Assembly: GCA_910578495.1 (NCBI GenBank)
Contig: CAJTRE010000017.1
Location: 1 to 56,599, forward strand
Length of the DNA: 56,599 nt
Source: an uncultured Dorea sp.
Lineage (GTDB): Bacteria; Bacillota; Clostridia; Lachnospirales; Lachnospiraceae
Direction: 5' to 3'
The position numbers were made by a program, and so were the translations under genes. Positions 31,685 to 40,324 of this stretch are shown piece by piece (positions within the stretch are counted from its first letter, which is position 1; each line of letters starts with the position of its first letter). The notes beneath the pieces are model-generated. The model did no database searches. It saw only the letters and a list, made by a program, of their open reading frames with translations, and had not been told where the DNA came from.

Positions 31685-33280
31685 TCAGAAAAACAACCGA
31701 TAACACAGATACACTGCCGCAAGCACTGCCACGCAAGCCGCCTCAATCAGAAACTGTTTCTCCTTCGTCTCCATGGAACTCTTCTTCGTCTCCTCAGGCT
31801 CCATAAGCACCCCCCATGGGCTGTACTTCTGCATAGTCAGAACAATCCCTTTCTTTTTATCCTCACCGATAGCTTTCAGGAAGTCCCGCCAGTTGGCCTC
31901 CAGAAGCTTCATCCCCCTGATCAGATCCTCCTGCATGGTCTGTCCTTTAAGCGCCATCTGAAAGAAACCTGCCCGTTCCGAATAAGCCGACTGCTGCTGG
32001 TACGACGGATTCCCTTTTTTCTCTACGAAAAGCTTGTATGCATATTCAAGCCCTTCCTCCAGAGCATTCTGAGGGTTTTTCGTCCTTTCATACGCATTTG
32101 TTGTATAATAATATACTTTATAAACGCCTTTCTGAGAGAAATAGTAATCGGTCATCTGATTGATCGCACTTCTCAGCGGAGTCACGATTGCGTTGTTTTT
32201 TCCTGCTTCTGCAGCATAAACCTGACTTTTAATCATAGTCATTGCCGCAAGCAGCCCTTTCACCTCATCGTTTTGTGCATTAATCCCCGGATTCTTAAGC
32301 AGATTTCCCTCCCCATTCATGTGTGCAGCAAACGAATTCGCTTTCACAAGTTCACTTCCGGTAACCTCCGCTTTACCTCCGGAGATTCCAGATCTCTCAG
32401 TACCATTTCCTGCTGCTCCGCTCAGTACACGCGCCCGCTGGCTCATCTGCAGTTCTCCGGACCTCCTCTGTGCATCAAATTCTTGGTTCGGCTGAACATT
32501 TCCGTTCTTGGCAAGTTTATATAGAGTACCTTCCTCTGCACCGGTAAATATCCTGCCAGTTTCTGCCTGCCTGTTGCTCTCCGCTCCCCGGTCGGACGAT
32601 TCCGGCATAAAATAACGTGAACTTTTTCCGGCAGTCACTGTCTTTCCCGCATAGAATGAATTTACCGATCCTGAAGAAATAGATTTTCCGGTAGTCTGCT
32701 TATATACGCTGGCCTTCACAAACTTCAGAGTTTCCGTCTGCCCTGTTTTCTCAAGAAGCTCCATCAACTCCTTCAGATCTGCGTCCACCAAAAGATTCAA
32801 CTTCTCCGCAAGCAAGGCATCCAACCGCTGTATCTGCGCTGCCTGCTCCTCCCCCATAGTGTGTGTCAGGATTGCCTCCAAAAGCGCAAGATAGAGCCTG
32901 GACAGTTCCTCAATCTGTTCCGAAAGTCCTTGACCTGACACCGGCGTCCACTGAAGAAGAGCCTCCCACAATTCCTGCTCCATCTCTAGTGTCCATTTCA
33001 TATTTGCTTCTTTTAAGAGCTTTCCTTCTATGCCAAACCATTTACTCTGTTTAGAAAGTTCTGATGTGTCTTTCTTTTCACTAGTTTTATCCCGATCAGT
33101 ACCACTTTCCTTCTCAGACTCCATCTGTTCTTTTTTTAGTTCTTCCTGTTCCTTCGCCACGTGCTTGACCGTCTCTGTAATCAGAGCCTGCCCTGCCTTC
33201 AACTGAGTTGTTTTCTCTGCCGTCCTTGCTGCTGCCGATGCAGCGCCTGGATTGACTCCTGTTTCCTGTATTCTTGACAT
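31685..33280 (-). CDS. Tail-anchored protein of unknown function
   Basis: This is a protein of 531 residues without a family I recognise. I start it at the ATG at 33280 (MSRIQETGVNPGAASAAART), with GGAG about 10 nt upstream; 17 further in-frame codons upstream look non-coding. Residues 30-75 are charged and coiled-coil-like (EEL/EKE/KK repeats). About 90-190 is helical and Leu-rich. About 200-350 is low-complexity, Ser/Gly/Asn/Ala-rich. About 360-490 is again helical, with VYKVYYYTTNAYERTKNPQN. The end is a single C-terminal membrane segment (FLIEAACVAVLAAVYLCYRL). There is no signal peptide, so the body should face the cytosol. The gene looks richer in G+C than its neighbours by eye and borders the deletion scar. 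Confidence 0.7.
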   Translation of the reverse strand: MSRIQETGVNPGAASAAARTAEKTTQLKAGQALITETVKHVAKEQEELKKEQMESEKESGTDRDKTSEKKDTSELSKQSKWFGIEGKLLKEANMKWTLEMEQELWEALLQWTPVSGQGLSEQIEELSRLYLALLEAILTHTMGEEQAAQIQRLDALLAEKLNLLVDADLKELMELLEKTGQTETLKFVKASVYKQTTGKSISSGSVNSFYAGKTVTAGKSSRYFMPESSDRGAESNRQAETGRIFTGAEEGTLYKLAKNGNVQPNQEFDAQRRSGELQMSQRARVLSGAAGNGTERSGISGGKAEVTGSELVKANSFAAHMNGEGNLLKNPGINAQNDEVKGLLAAMTMIKSQVYAAEAGKNNAIVTPLRSAINQMTDYYFSQKGVYKVYYYTTNAYERTKNPQNALEEGLEYAYKLFVEKKGNPSYQQQSAYSERAGFFQMALKGQTMQEDLIRGMKLLEANWRDFLKAIGEDKKKGIVLTMQKYSPWGVLMEPEETKKSSMETKEKQFLIEAACVAVLAAVYLCYRLFF

Positions 33281-33336
33281 ATAAATACTCTCCACCCTTC
33301 TCACGTCACAGCTTCTCTGCCCCGCAGACACTACTA

Positions 33337-33356
33337 GCCGGCAATCTCATGCCGGC
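33337..33356. terminator. GC-rich hairpin downstream of the HAD phosphatase gene
   Basis: GCCGGCA-N6-TGCCGGC forms a 7-bp GC-rich stem. It lacks a U-tract and lies about 120 bp after the HAD gene's stop, so its role as terminator is uncertain. The rest of the 33281-33474 gap shows nothing I can name. Confidence 0.4.
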
Positions 33357-33474
33357 CTTCTATTATCCTTATATTTTATATCGACGCAATTTTACAGGGT
33401 GTAACCTCTAAGCAGACAATTCTTTACTGGTCCATGCTGTCAATGGCGGTCTTCTCTACTTAGTACATTAAAAA

Positions 33475-34104
33475 CTACAGTATCATTTCCCTGAGGCTTC
33501 CAAGAACCTTCGTACACATTTGCCGGACTTCGTCTGTCGGTTCAAAAAGGTCCGGTACCATTATCGTTTTACAACCAGCGGCATAACCGGCTCTAATGCC
33601 ATTTTCACTGTCTTCAAATACATAACATTCCTCTGGAGGGCAGCCGATTTTCTCCGCCGCCAAAAGAAAGATGTCCGGCGCCGGTTTCCCATGCGCGACT
33701 TCACTTCCACTGACTACAATGTCAAACCAGTCTCGAATACCCGCAAGACTGAGATTACTTTCAATCTGCTCTTTCTCACTGCTGCTCGCCACCGCTATTT
33801 TGAACCCTTTCTCGCGGAAATACTTCAGCACTTCGTCTACACCTGTTTTCTTCGAAACTTCGAGTTTTAACTTTTGTCTGACACGTCTCATACATTCTCC
33901 GGCAAGCACACTGCCATCCGGGATTCCATAATGCTTTTCGATAATCTTCCACATACGGACACCGTTCGTTCCGGAAATCTCTCTGGCAAATGTATCCACC
34001 AAAACGATATCATATTCTTCTGCAAGCTCTTTCCATATTTCCTGATAGACTTTCTCCGTATCCAAAAGGAGTCCGTCCATATCAAAAATTGCACCTTTAC
34101 ACAT
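33475..34104 (-). CDS. HAD-superfamily phosphatase, beta-phosphoglucomutase-like
   Basis: This 209-residue haloacid-dehalogenase-type hydrolase has motif I FDMDGLLLDTE (nucleophile D8), motif II VASSS, motif III Lys in HGKPAPDIFLLA and motif IV FEDSENGI. The helical cap domain falls at about 15-80, as in beta-phosphoglucomutase and small sugar phosphatases. Its start overlaps the transporter gene by 8 bp. As last gene of a carbohydrate operon it probably dephosphorylates or rearranges a sugar phosphate; which one is unknown. Confidence 0.9.
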   Translation of the reverse strand: MCKGAIFDMDGLLLDTEKVYQEIWKELAEEYDIVLVDTFAREISGTNGVRMWKIIEKHYGIPDGSVLAGECMRRVRQKLKLEVSKKTGVDEVLKYFREKGFKIAVASSSEKEQIESNLSLAGIRDWFDIVVSGSEVAHGKPAPDIFLLAAEKIGCPPEECYVFEDSENGIRAGYAAGCKTIMVPDLFEPTDEVRQMCTKVLGSLREMIL

Positions 34105-35434
34105 CCTTTAACATCTTCTCTCTTCTATTTTCTAATTCTTCAGTCATATCACCCCGAAGTTTATCTAATTTATAGAAATATGTCAAGATAGCAATCGCTG
34201 CACAGAGTACAATCGGAATCCAGATAAAGCAAATCTCAATGTAAGAAAGCGCCTTCTCTGTCTGTTCAGCATTTGCCACATATCCGCCGTTTTTAAGAAA
34301 TACTCCGATGACAAAACTTGTAAGTCCCATGCCGCCCTTTACGAAAAATCCCTGAAATGCGGCAATCAGTCCCGCCACACTTGCATTTTTCTCATACTCA
34401 GAATAATCGATCACATCCGGCTGCATTGCGAATGTAATTCCAAAGATTCCATAAATACCAAGTCCCGTAATAACAAGTCCTGTTAACAGACAGACCGCAG
34501 AATTTCTTCCGACAAAGATTAATAAATCTCCGGCAATATATAATGCTACGCTAAAGAACATCAAACTTCTCTTACTGAATTTCTTCTCCAGTGCAGGCAA
34601 AGCCAGAAGCATTGGAAGACCGGATAAGATTCCGAGAACTCCGACAAGCGATAACCAGTCTGTTCTTCCAAGATTGTATTTAAAATAGTAAATAACCGTC
34701 GTACTTCTTACCACATACAAGGAGAAATAAAACAGATTCAAAAGGAACAAGATCCATGCCTGAGCGGTCAGCCCTTTCAGGCTGTCCATCAATGACACTC
34801 TGACGCTGCTTACGGTTGGCGGAACGACTTCCTTCGTACTTGCAAATGTCACGAAGAAAATAAGCATCGCCACAATACCATAAATAGTCATCGTCACAAG
34901 ATAACCTTTTGCCTCATTTCCTTTTCCAAAAAACTCCACCATTGGCGCAGTAATCGACATAACGATAGCTGTTCCTGCCATCGCGCAGACCATTCTCGTA
35001 GATACCAGAACATCTCTCTCGTGGATATCAGAAGTCAGTCTCGGCACAATGGTATTTAACGGTATATTCACCACTGTGTAGGCAGTACATAACAGGCAAT
35101 ATGTGATATAAGCCCATATGAGTTTCCCGGATGCACTAAAATCCGGTATGTAAAATGTCATAAATGTAAATACTGCAAACGGTATCGCGCCGACTATAAA
35201 ATATGGTCTTCCCTGTCCCCATCTGGTATGTGTCTTATCTACGATCAGTCCCATCCCCGTATCTGTCAAAGCGTCAATAAACTTTGTCACCAACATCATC
35301 GTTCCTGCTGCCGCGGCGGTAATTCCAAATACATCTGTGTAAAATACCATCAGATAAGAAGCCATCGTACTGAAAACCAGATTACATCCAAGGTCTCCAA
35401 TCCCGTACCCTACTCGTTTTCCCCATTTTTTCAT
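34097..35434 (-). CDS. GPH-family sugar:cation symporter (MelB-like)
   Basis: This is a 445-residue permease with about twelve membrane segments. The N-terminal signature (VGYGIGDLGCNLVFSTMASY, then LMVFYTDVFGI) and DALTDTGMGLIVDKTHTRWGQGRPYF are characteristic of glycoside-pentoside-hexuronide symporters. It should bring a sugar, polyol or glycoside into the cell with Na+ or H+. It lies between the FGGY kinase and the HAD phosphatase genes, which fits uptake of a free (unphosphorylated) substrate. Confidence 0.92.
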   Translation of the reverse strand: MKKWGKRVGYGIGDLGCNLVFSTMASYLMVFYTDVFGITAAAAGTMMLVTKFIDALTDTGMGLIVDKTHTRWGQGRPYFIVGAIPFAVFTFMTFYIPDFSASGKLIWAYITYCLLCTAYTVVNIPLNTIVPRLTSDIHERDVLVSTRMVCAMAGTAIVMSITAPMVEFFGKGNEAKGYLVTMTIYGIVAMLIFFVTFASTKEVVPPTVSSVRVSLMDSLKGLTAQAWILFLLNLFYFSLYVVRSTTVIYYFKYNLGRTDWLSLVGVLGILSGLPMLLALPALEKKFSKRSLMFFSVALYIAGDLLIFVGRNSAVCLLTGLVITGLGIYGIFGITFAMQPDVIDYSEYEKNASVAGLIAAFQGFFVKGGMGLTSFVIGVFLKNGGYVANAEQTEKALSYIEICFIWIPIVLCAAIAILTYFYKLDKLRGDMTEELENRREKMLKDV

Positions 35435-35452
35435 TCTGTTCCCTGTCCTTTC

Positions 35453-37051
35453 TTATTTCCAATCCATCACACAAATCGCTGCTTTCTCAATCTCCAACCC
35501 AGCTTTATACCGCTCCATAAATATGCGGAACCCTTCCACATCTTCTGTATAAGGAAAGATTGTCTCTCCAGAAAGTGTGCCAAAGATTCTCTGATCTAGA
35601 TAATCTTCCAGTTTCTCTCCATCTCTCTTACCCACAAGGTATGCCGCCAGAATGGCAATTCCCCATGCACCGCCTTCACTTGCTGTATTCATCACTGTAA
35701 CCGGTGCTTCCACTGCCGCTGCCAGATACCTCTGGCCTACACCTTTTGTTTGAAAAAATCCGCCATGCCCCATGATCCGTTCTACAACAACTTGCTCCTG
35801 TTCCATGAGAATCTCCAGTCCCATCTTCATAGCTCCCAGAGATGTGTATAAATGCGACCTCATAAAATTCGCCAGATTAAATCTGCTTTCTGCCGTCCGC
35901 AAAAATGCCAGACGTCCTTCATTGATCATGGTAATATTTTCACCAGAGTAATATCCATAAGACAAAAGACCGCCACAGTCAGCATCACCTGAAAGAGAAT
36001 TGGTATACAGTTTCTCAAATAATTCTCCCTTATCAGCCGGATAACCCATAAGTTCTGCAAATTCACCGAACAAACCTACCCACGCATTCAGATCTGACGT
36101 TCCATTGTTCGCATGGGACATCGCACATGGAAATCCGGTCGGTGTCGCCACCATATCAATTTCCCGATACACTTTACTAAGCTGCTTTTCCAGCACTATC
36201 ATAGCAAAGGTACTGGTTCCCGCCGACACGTTTCCAGTTCTTGGCGCAACTGAATTGGTCGCCGTCATTCCAGTTCCGGCGTCACCCTCCGGCGGACACA
36301 ATGGAATTCCGGCATGAAGACTGCCTGTTTCGTCTAAAAATAACGCTCCTTCTTCTGTCAATACACCTGCCTGTTCTCCTGCTGCCATGACCTTCGGAAA
36401 AATGTCTCTCAACTTCCAGTCGTAACTGTATTTCTCAATCAGCCGGTCAAACTTCTTAACCATAGTCTCATCATAGTCCAGATTCTCAGAATCAATAGGA
36501 AACATTCCTGCCGCATCTCCGATTCCGAGTACTTTTCTCCCAGTTAACTTCCAATGGATATAACCACTTAAGGTAGACACAAAATCCAAATTCCTCACAT
36601 GCTCCTCGCCGTCCAGAATCCGCTGATACAGATGCGCCACACTCCAGCGGAGCGGGATGTTGAACGCAAAAAGTTCTGTCAGCTCATCTGCCGCTTCTTG
36701 TGTATTGGTATTTCTCCACGTCTGAAACGGCGCTATCTGGTTACCCTCTTTATCAAGCGCCATATAACCATGCATCATTGCGCTGATTCCCATAGAACCA
36801 ATTTTTTCAAGAGTGATACCATATTGTTCTTTCACTGATTTTCTAAGAGAACGGTAGCAATTCCTGACTCCCTCATGGATGTTTTCCAAACTATACGTCC
36901 AAATATTATCAACATACTCATTTTCCCAATCATGGATTCCAACTGCCAGCACCTTTCCAGAATCATCAATCAATACTCCTTTGATTCTTGTAGAACCAAG
37001 TTCGATGCCAAGCGCAGTCTTTCCCTCTCGGATTGCTTCTTTTTTATCCAT
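35453..37051 (-). CDS. FGGY-family carbohydrate kinase
   Basis: This 532-residue kinase has ALGIELGSTRIKGVLID at the N-terminus (phosphate 1 motif), SAMMHGYMAL, TWRNTNTQEAADELTELF and the ATP-binding PPEGDAGTGMTATNSVAPRT followed by NVSAGTSTFAMIV. A C-terminal GGFFQTKGVGQRYLAAA follows, and SEGGAWGIAILAAYL ends the nucleotide fold. It would phosphorylate a ketose or polyol with ATP. The start at 37051 has GAGAGGA 7 nt upstream; an upstream ATG at 37069 is less well placed. Xylulokinase-like activity is only one possibility, since specificity in this family is not readable from these motifs. Confidence 0.88.
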   Translation of the reverse strand: MDKKEAIREGKTALGIELGSTRIKGVLIDDSGKVLAVGIHDWENEYVDNIWTYSLENIHEGVRNCYRSLRKSVKEQYGITLEKIGSMGISAMMHGYMALDKEGNQIAPFQTWRNTNTQEAADELTELFAFNIPLRWSVAHLYQRILDGEEHVRNLDFVSTLSGYIHWKLTGRKVLGIGDAAGMFPIDSENLDYDETMVKKFDRLIEKYSYDWKLRDIFPKVMAAGEQAGVLTEEGALFLDETGSLHAGIPLCPPEGDAGTGMTATNSVAPRTGNVSAGTSTFAMIVLEKQLSKVYREIDMVATPTGFPCAMSHANNGTSDLNAWVGLFGEFAELMGYPADKGELFEKLYTNSLSGDADCGGLLSYGYYSGENITMINEGRLAFLRTAESRFNLANFMRSHLYTSLGAMKMGLEILMEQEQVVVERIMGHGGFFQTKGVGQRYLAAAVEAPVTVMNTASEGGAWGIAILAAYLVGKRDGEKLEDYLDQRIFGTLSGETIFPYTEDVEGFRIFMERYKAGLEIEKAAICVMDWK

Positions 37052-37091
37052 ACTTTTCCTCTCTTTCACTCATCTCTAAGCCCCACATTTT

Positions 37092-37868
37092 TTAGAAACA
37101 GGTAAATGCTCCGTCAATAATGAAATCCGAACCGGTTGTGAAGCTGCTTGTATCCCCTGCCAGATATACACAAATAGATTCTAATTCCTCCGGTCTTCCC
37201 ATTCTGCCAAGCGGCGCCATCTCATTCCATTTCTCAATCAGCGGAATTAACGTCGGGGAATTTAACGTAAGTTCTGTTCCAATATATCCCGGGCTTATAC
37301 TGTTTACGCGGACACCCCGTTTCGCCCATTCGATGGCAAGAGATTTCGTGAGCTGGATAACGCCTGCTTTGGATGCATTATATGCACACTGTGGCTGCGG
37401 AACGTTTACAATATGCGCAGACATTGAAGCTGTGTTGATAATAGAACCGCCGCCATGCTCCAGCATATATTTTCCTGCCGCAATGTCGGTAAGGAAGATT
37501 CCATTCAAATTAATGTTGATGACTTTGGACCACTGCTCGTATGTCATCTCTTCCGCCGGTGCGTTAATACAGATTCCCGCATTGTTGTGACAGAAATCCA
37601 GACCGCCAAGTTCCTCCACAACCTGCGCCACCATCTTATCCACTTCTTCTTTCTTCGTACAATCTGTCTGAATTGCAATTACTTTTCTTCCGGTAAGCTC
37701 TGCTAATTCCTTTGCAGTCTTCTTTGCTTCCTCAAAATCAAGATCCACAATTGCCACATCCGCTCCTGCCTCTGCAAATGCTTGCGCTGTGCATTTTCCA
37801 ATTCCTCTTGCGGCTCCTGTTACAAATCCTTTTTTTCCGTCCAGTCTCATTTTTTCGATGATTCCCAT
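37092..37868 (-). CDS. Short-chain dehydrogenase/reductase
   Basis: This 258-residue SDR has the cofactor motif VTGAARGIGKCTA (TGxxxGxG), HNNAGI, a catalytic Ser in ASMSAH, and the YNASKAG (YxxxK) active site. The Asp in VDLDF after the second strand favours NAD(H). The start at 37868 has AAGGAGA 8 nt upstream. As the first gene in an operon with an FGGY kinase and a GPH porter, it probably oxidizes a polyol to a ketose before phosphorylation. This is inference from context. Confidence 0.9.
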   Translation of the reverse strand: MGIIEKMRLDGKKGFVTGAARGIGKCTAQAFAEAGADVAIVDLDFEEAKKTAKELAELTGRKVIAIQTDCTKKEEVDKMVAQVVEELGGLDFCHNNAGICINAPAEEMTYEQWSKVININLNGIFLTDIAAGKYMLEHGGGSIINTASMSAHIVNVPQPQCAYNASKAGVIQLTKSLAIEWAKRGVRVNSISPGYIGTELTLNSPTLIPLIEKWNEMAPLGRMGRPEELESICVYLAGDTSSFTTGSDFIIDGAFTCF

Positions 37869-37892
37869 AATCTTTCTCCTTTTCTTTAATTT

Positions 37893-37904
37893 ATTTTGTA
37901 AAAT
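37893..37904. promoter_or_regulatory. ROK operator candidate, SDR side
   Basis: ATTTTGTAAAAT is a near-perfect palindrome about 25 bp upstream of the SDR start. Its reverse complement matches the sequence ATTTTACAAA found at the ROK gene's own start region (38050-38059). Confidence 0.4.
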
Positions 37905-38048
37905 CATTTATCAAATTATAGTTACATAATAATCTCAAAGATACAAAACGTCAATCTGTAATAATATCCAATAATTTTGTTCTGAAATTATTTAAGTTTG
38001 CCAATGGATTCTTTTTTCGTTTCGTGATATGATTATATTTTATAAAAT

Positions 38049-38061
38049 AATTTTACAAATT
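38049..38061. promoter_or_regulatory. ROK operator candidate, regulator side
   Basis: AATTT-TAC-AAATT is a small palindrome 14 bp before the ROK gene start. It shares ATTTTACAAA with the site on the SDR side. Two sites flanking a divergent promoter region fit control of both transcripts by the ROK protein. Confidence 0.4.
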
Positions 38062-38074
38062 AGGGATTAATGTT

Positions 38075-39199
38075 ATGAAACAAAGCATCACACCAAATCA
38101 AATCAAAGAAAACAACCGTAATTTAATCTATCAGTACATTTATAAACATGAGAAAGTTTCTCAGCAGGACATTGCTTATGATCTGCATTTAAGCCGTCCT
38201 ACGGTAACGACCAATCTCGCCGCATTAGAGGAAGACGGGCTCATTACAAAATGCGGACAGATAAGTACGGAATACGTCGGCAGAAAAGCTGCCGCCTATA
38301 CAATCGTTTCTGATTTTCGTATTGCGATTGGGGTGGAAATCCTGAGAAATGAGATTAAGATGATTGCGATTGACTTATATGGCAATAAGATAGAACGTTC
38401 TGTATTTGCAATTGATTATCAGGATAAAGATGAGTATTTTCTGCAGGTATGTAATCGGATTCTGAAGTTCCGGGATGAAATAAAAGCAAAAGATGAACAG
38501 ATTCTTGGCGTGGGATTTGCCATGCAGGGGCTGGTATCCCCGGATCGCCAGACTGTGATCTACGGACGGATTCTCGCCTGCACCGGGCTTTCCATTACAG
38601 CCTTTACAAAATACCTGCCTTATCCATGTTCTTTCATTCACGATGCGGACAGCGCCGCCATCTCAGAGCTATGGATATCTCCGGAACTCCACGACGCATT
38701 TTACTTATCTTTAAGTAAACATCTCGGAGCTTCTATCATTACAAAGCGGGAACTTCTAGACGGAAAACATGGACACAGTTCTGTGATTGAACATATACAG
38801 ATGGAACAGGAAGGGAAAATGTGTTACTGCGGCAAGCGAGGATGTATGGAAACACTCTGCTCCATCGACGCACTGCTCACAGAGGGTGAAGATTTGGAAA
38901 CCTTTTTTGAAAAATTGGAAAACAAAGATACAGATATAGAAAATCGTTGGAGGCAATATCTCCAGCATCTTGCAAAAGCCATTAATCTGCTGCACCTTAT
39001 CTATGATACTGATTTTATCCTTGGCGGATATTTAGCGCCATATCTGCGCAAAAAAGATCTTGCTTTTATACATGAGGAGATTCGCAGAATCACTCCATTT
39101 CCGGAAGCACAGGATTTCCTGCAGATTAGCAAGATGCCGAAGCATAATATTACGATTGGAGCGGCATTGTCATATATCCAGACATTTTTGAACGCCTGA
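38075..39199 (+). CDS. ROK-family transcriptional regulator (NagC/XylR-like)
   Basis: This 374-residue repressor has an N-terminal winged helix (NLIYQYIYKHEKVSQQDIAY, DLHLSRPTVTTNLAALEEDG) and a ROK sugar-binding domain (about 80-370). The Cys cluster CYCGKRGCMETL matches the zinc site of the family. The kinase-type ATP motif near residue 85 is degraded (VGVEILRNEIKM), so it should be a sensor and not an enzyme. It faces away from the SDR-kinase-porter-HAD operon and most likely represses it until a sugar binds. Confidence 0.92.
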   Translation: MKQSITPNQIKENNRNLIYQYIYKHEKVSQQDIAYDLHLSRPTVTTNLAALEEDGLITKCGQISTEYVGRKAAAYTIVSDFRIAIGVEILRNEIKMIAIDLYGNKIERSVFAIDYQDKDEYFLQVCNRILKFRDEIKAKDEQILGVGFAMQGLVSPDRQTVIYGRILACTGLSITAFTKYLPYPCSFIHDADSAAISELWISPELHDAFYLSLSKHLGASIITKRELLDGKHGHSSVIEHIQMEQEGKMCYCGKRGCMETLCSIDALLTEGEDLETFFEKLENKDTDIENRWRQYLQHLAKAINLLHLIYDTDFILGGYLAPYLRKKDLAFIHEEIRRITPFPEAQDFLQISKMPKHNITIGAALSYIQTFLNA

Positions 39200-39216
39200 A
39201 TTTCTCATGGAACACA

Positions 39217-39247
39217 AAAAATCGTAGAGCAAAACTCTACGATTTTT
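39217..39247. terminator. Bidirectional terminator between the ROK gene and tRNA-Trp
   Basis: AAAAATCGTAGAG and CTCTACGATTTTT form a perfect 13-bp stem with a 5-nt loop. It serves the ROK gene on the plus strand and the tRNA transcript on the minus strand. Confidence 0.9.
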
Positions 39248-39260
39248 CTACTTTTACTTA

Positions 39261-39331
39261 CAGGGGATGAGGGAATCGAACCCCCGCCAAAGGTTTTGGA
39301 GACCCCTATCATACCACTTGACCAATCCCCT
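39261..39331 (-). tRNA. tRNA-Trp (CCA anticodon)
   Basis: On the minus strand the acceptor AGGGGAT pairs with ATCCCCT. The D-arm is GTCA/TGAT around AGTGGTA. The anticodon stem GGGGT/ACCTT encloses loop CTCCAAA with anticodon CCA. The T-arm contains GGTTCGATTCC. The discriminator base is G and the terminal CCA is not encoded. The 71-nt length is normal, and a terminator follows directly. Confidence 0.95.
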
Positions 39332-39396
39332 ATATGTGATTTTCACACTAGATATTTATATCATATACCAAGAACTTTGTCAATCGTTTTATAACA

Positions 39397-39433
39397 AATA
39401 AGGATGAGAATTTCATTTCAAAATCCTCATCCT
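39397..39433 (-). terminator. Terminator of the ECF S-component gene
   Basis: On the minus strand AGGATGAG and CTCATCCT form the stem with a 17-nt loop that can pair further, followed by TATTTGTT. It lies about 20 bp after the stop codon. Confidence 0.7.
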
Positions 39434-39451
39434 CTGGAATCTATTTATCAC

Positions 39452-40090
39452 TTACGCATTTTCAATATTCATCTTCTTAAATACACCAATCAATATTTTC
39501 CCAAGCGCAAGTACCAGAACTGCCGCCGCAACCGCCTCCGGGATTCCGGATGCCGTTACCGTACCCATAATAAGTCCCCAGACTGCCGTTACTCCCACAT
39601 CTTTCGCCTCCGCATACTGCTTGGCAAAGAGCAGGTAAATACTTCCCATCACCGTCACAGTATTCACCATACTTCCGATAAATCCAACAATCGGCAATGC
39701 GATGACCGGATTCAGCCTGACTTTCTCTAACAGAATCCAGAGCCACCCGGCTGCTATTCCAATGAGTATTCTACATCCTACCGATATCCAGACCGCCTTC
39801 ACTGCTCCTGGAATACCTGTGGTACTCATAAACGGGGAAAATGCAAAGGATAAAAGTGTAGGCGCCATTGTGTTACTGACTAGCGAACAGATACCAAATA
39901 CTGCTCCCAGAATCGCTCCCGCCTTCGGTCCTAACAAAATCGCTCCAATGATGACCGGAATGTGTACAGTTGTCGCCTTAATAATCGGAAGCTGAATCAT
40001 ACCGAGAGGCGTATTCGCCAATACGATAATAATCGCCGCCATAAGTGCAACACTGACCATCCACTTGGTGTTGTGTTTCTTCGTTTTCAT
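39452..40090 (-). CDS. ECF transporter S component, probably pantothenate (PanT-like)
   Basis: This 212-residue membrane protein has about six hydrophobic segments. The N-terminal half carries IQLPIIKATTVHIPVIIGAI and LLGPKAGAILGAVFGICSL, an arrangement I associate with PanT-type substrate-binding components of energy-coupling-factor transporters. It has no ATPase or T component beside it, so it would use the shared group II ECF module. Its head-to-head neighbour is coaBC, which makes CoA from phosphopantothenate, and this supports pantothenate as substrate. Specificity is inferred. Confidence 0.75.
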   Translation of the reverse strand: MKTKKHNTKWMVSVALMAAIIIVLANTPLGMIQLPIIKATTVHIPVIIGAILLGPKAGAILGAVFGICSLVSNTMAPTLLSFAFSPFMSTTGIPGAVKAVWISVGCRILIGIAAGWLWILLEKVRLNPVIALPIVGFIGSMVNTVTVMGSIYLLFAKQYAEAKDVGVTAVWGLIMGTVTASGIPEAVAAAVLVLALGKILIGVFKKMNIENA

Positions 40091-40324
40091 TCTTCAATTC
40101 CTCCTTGTTATCATTCCTACTCCCTATGCATGCACACCCTCAAGTCTGTCCACAAAAGTTTTCGGATACAATACAATTACGAGAACTATTATATCACCTC
40201 ACTTCTCCTGCAACAAGTACAAATTGTTAAAGTTTCCACCTTGCAAGACCATGCAAAACAAGCTATAGTGATACTAGTACAAAAAGGACATCCAGAACAT
40301 TCCGTATAGAAAGGATTTATTTAT

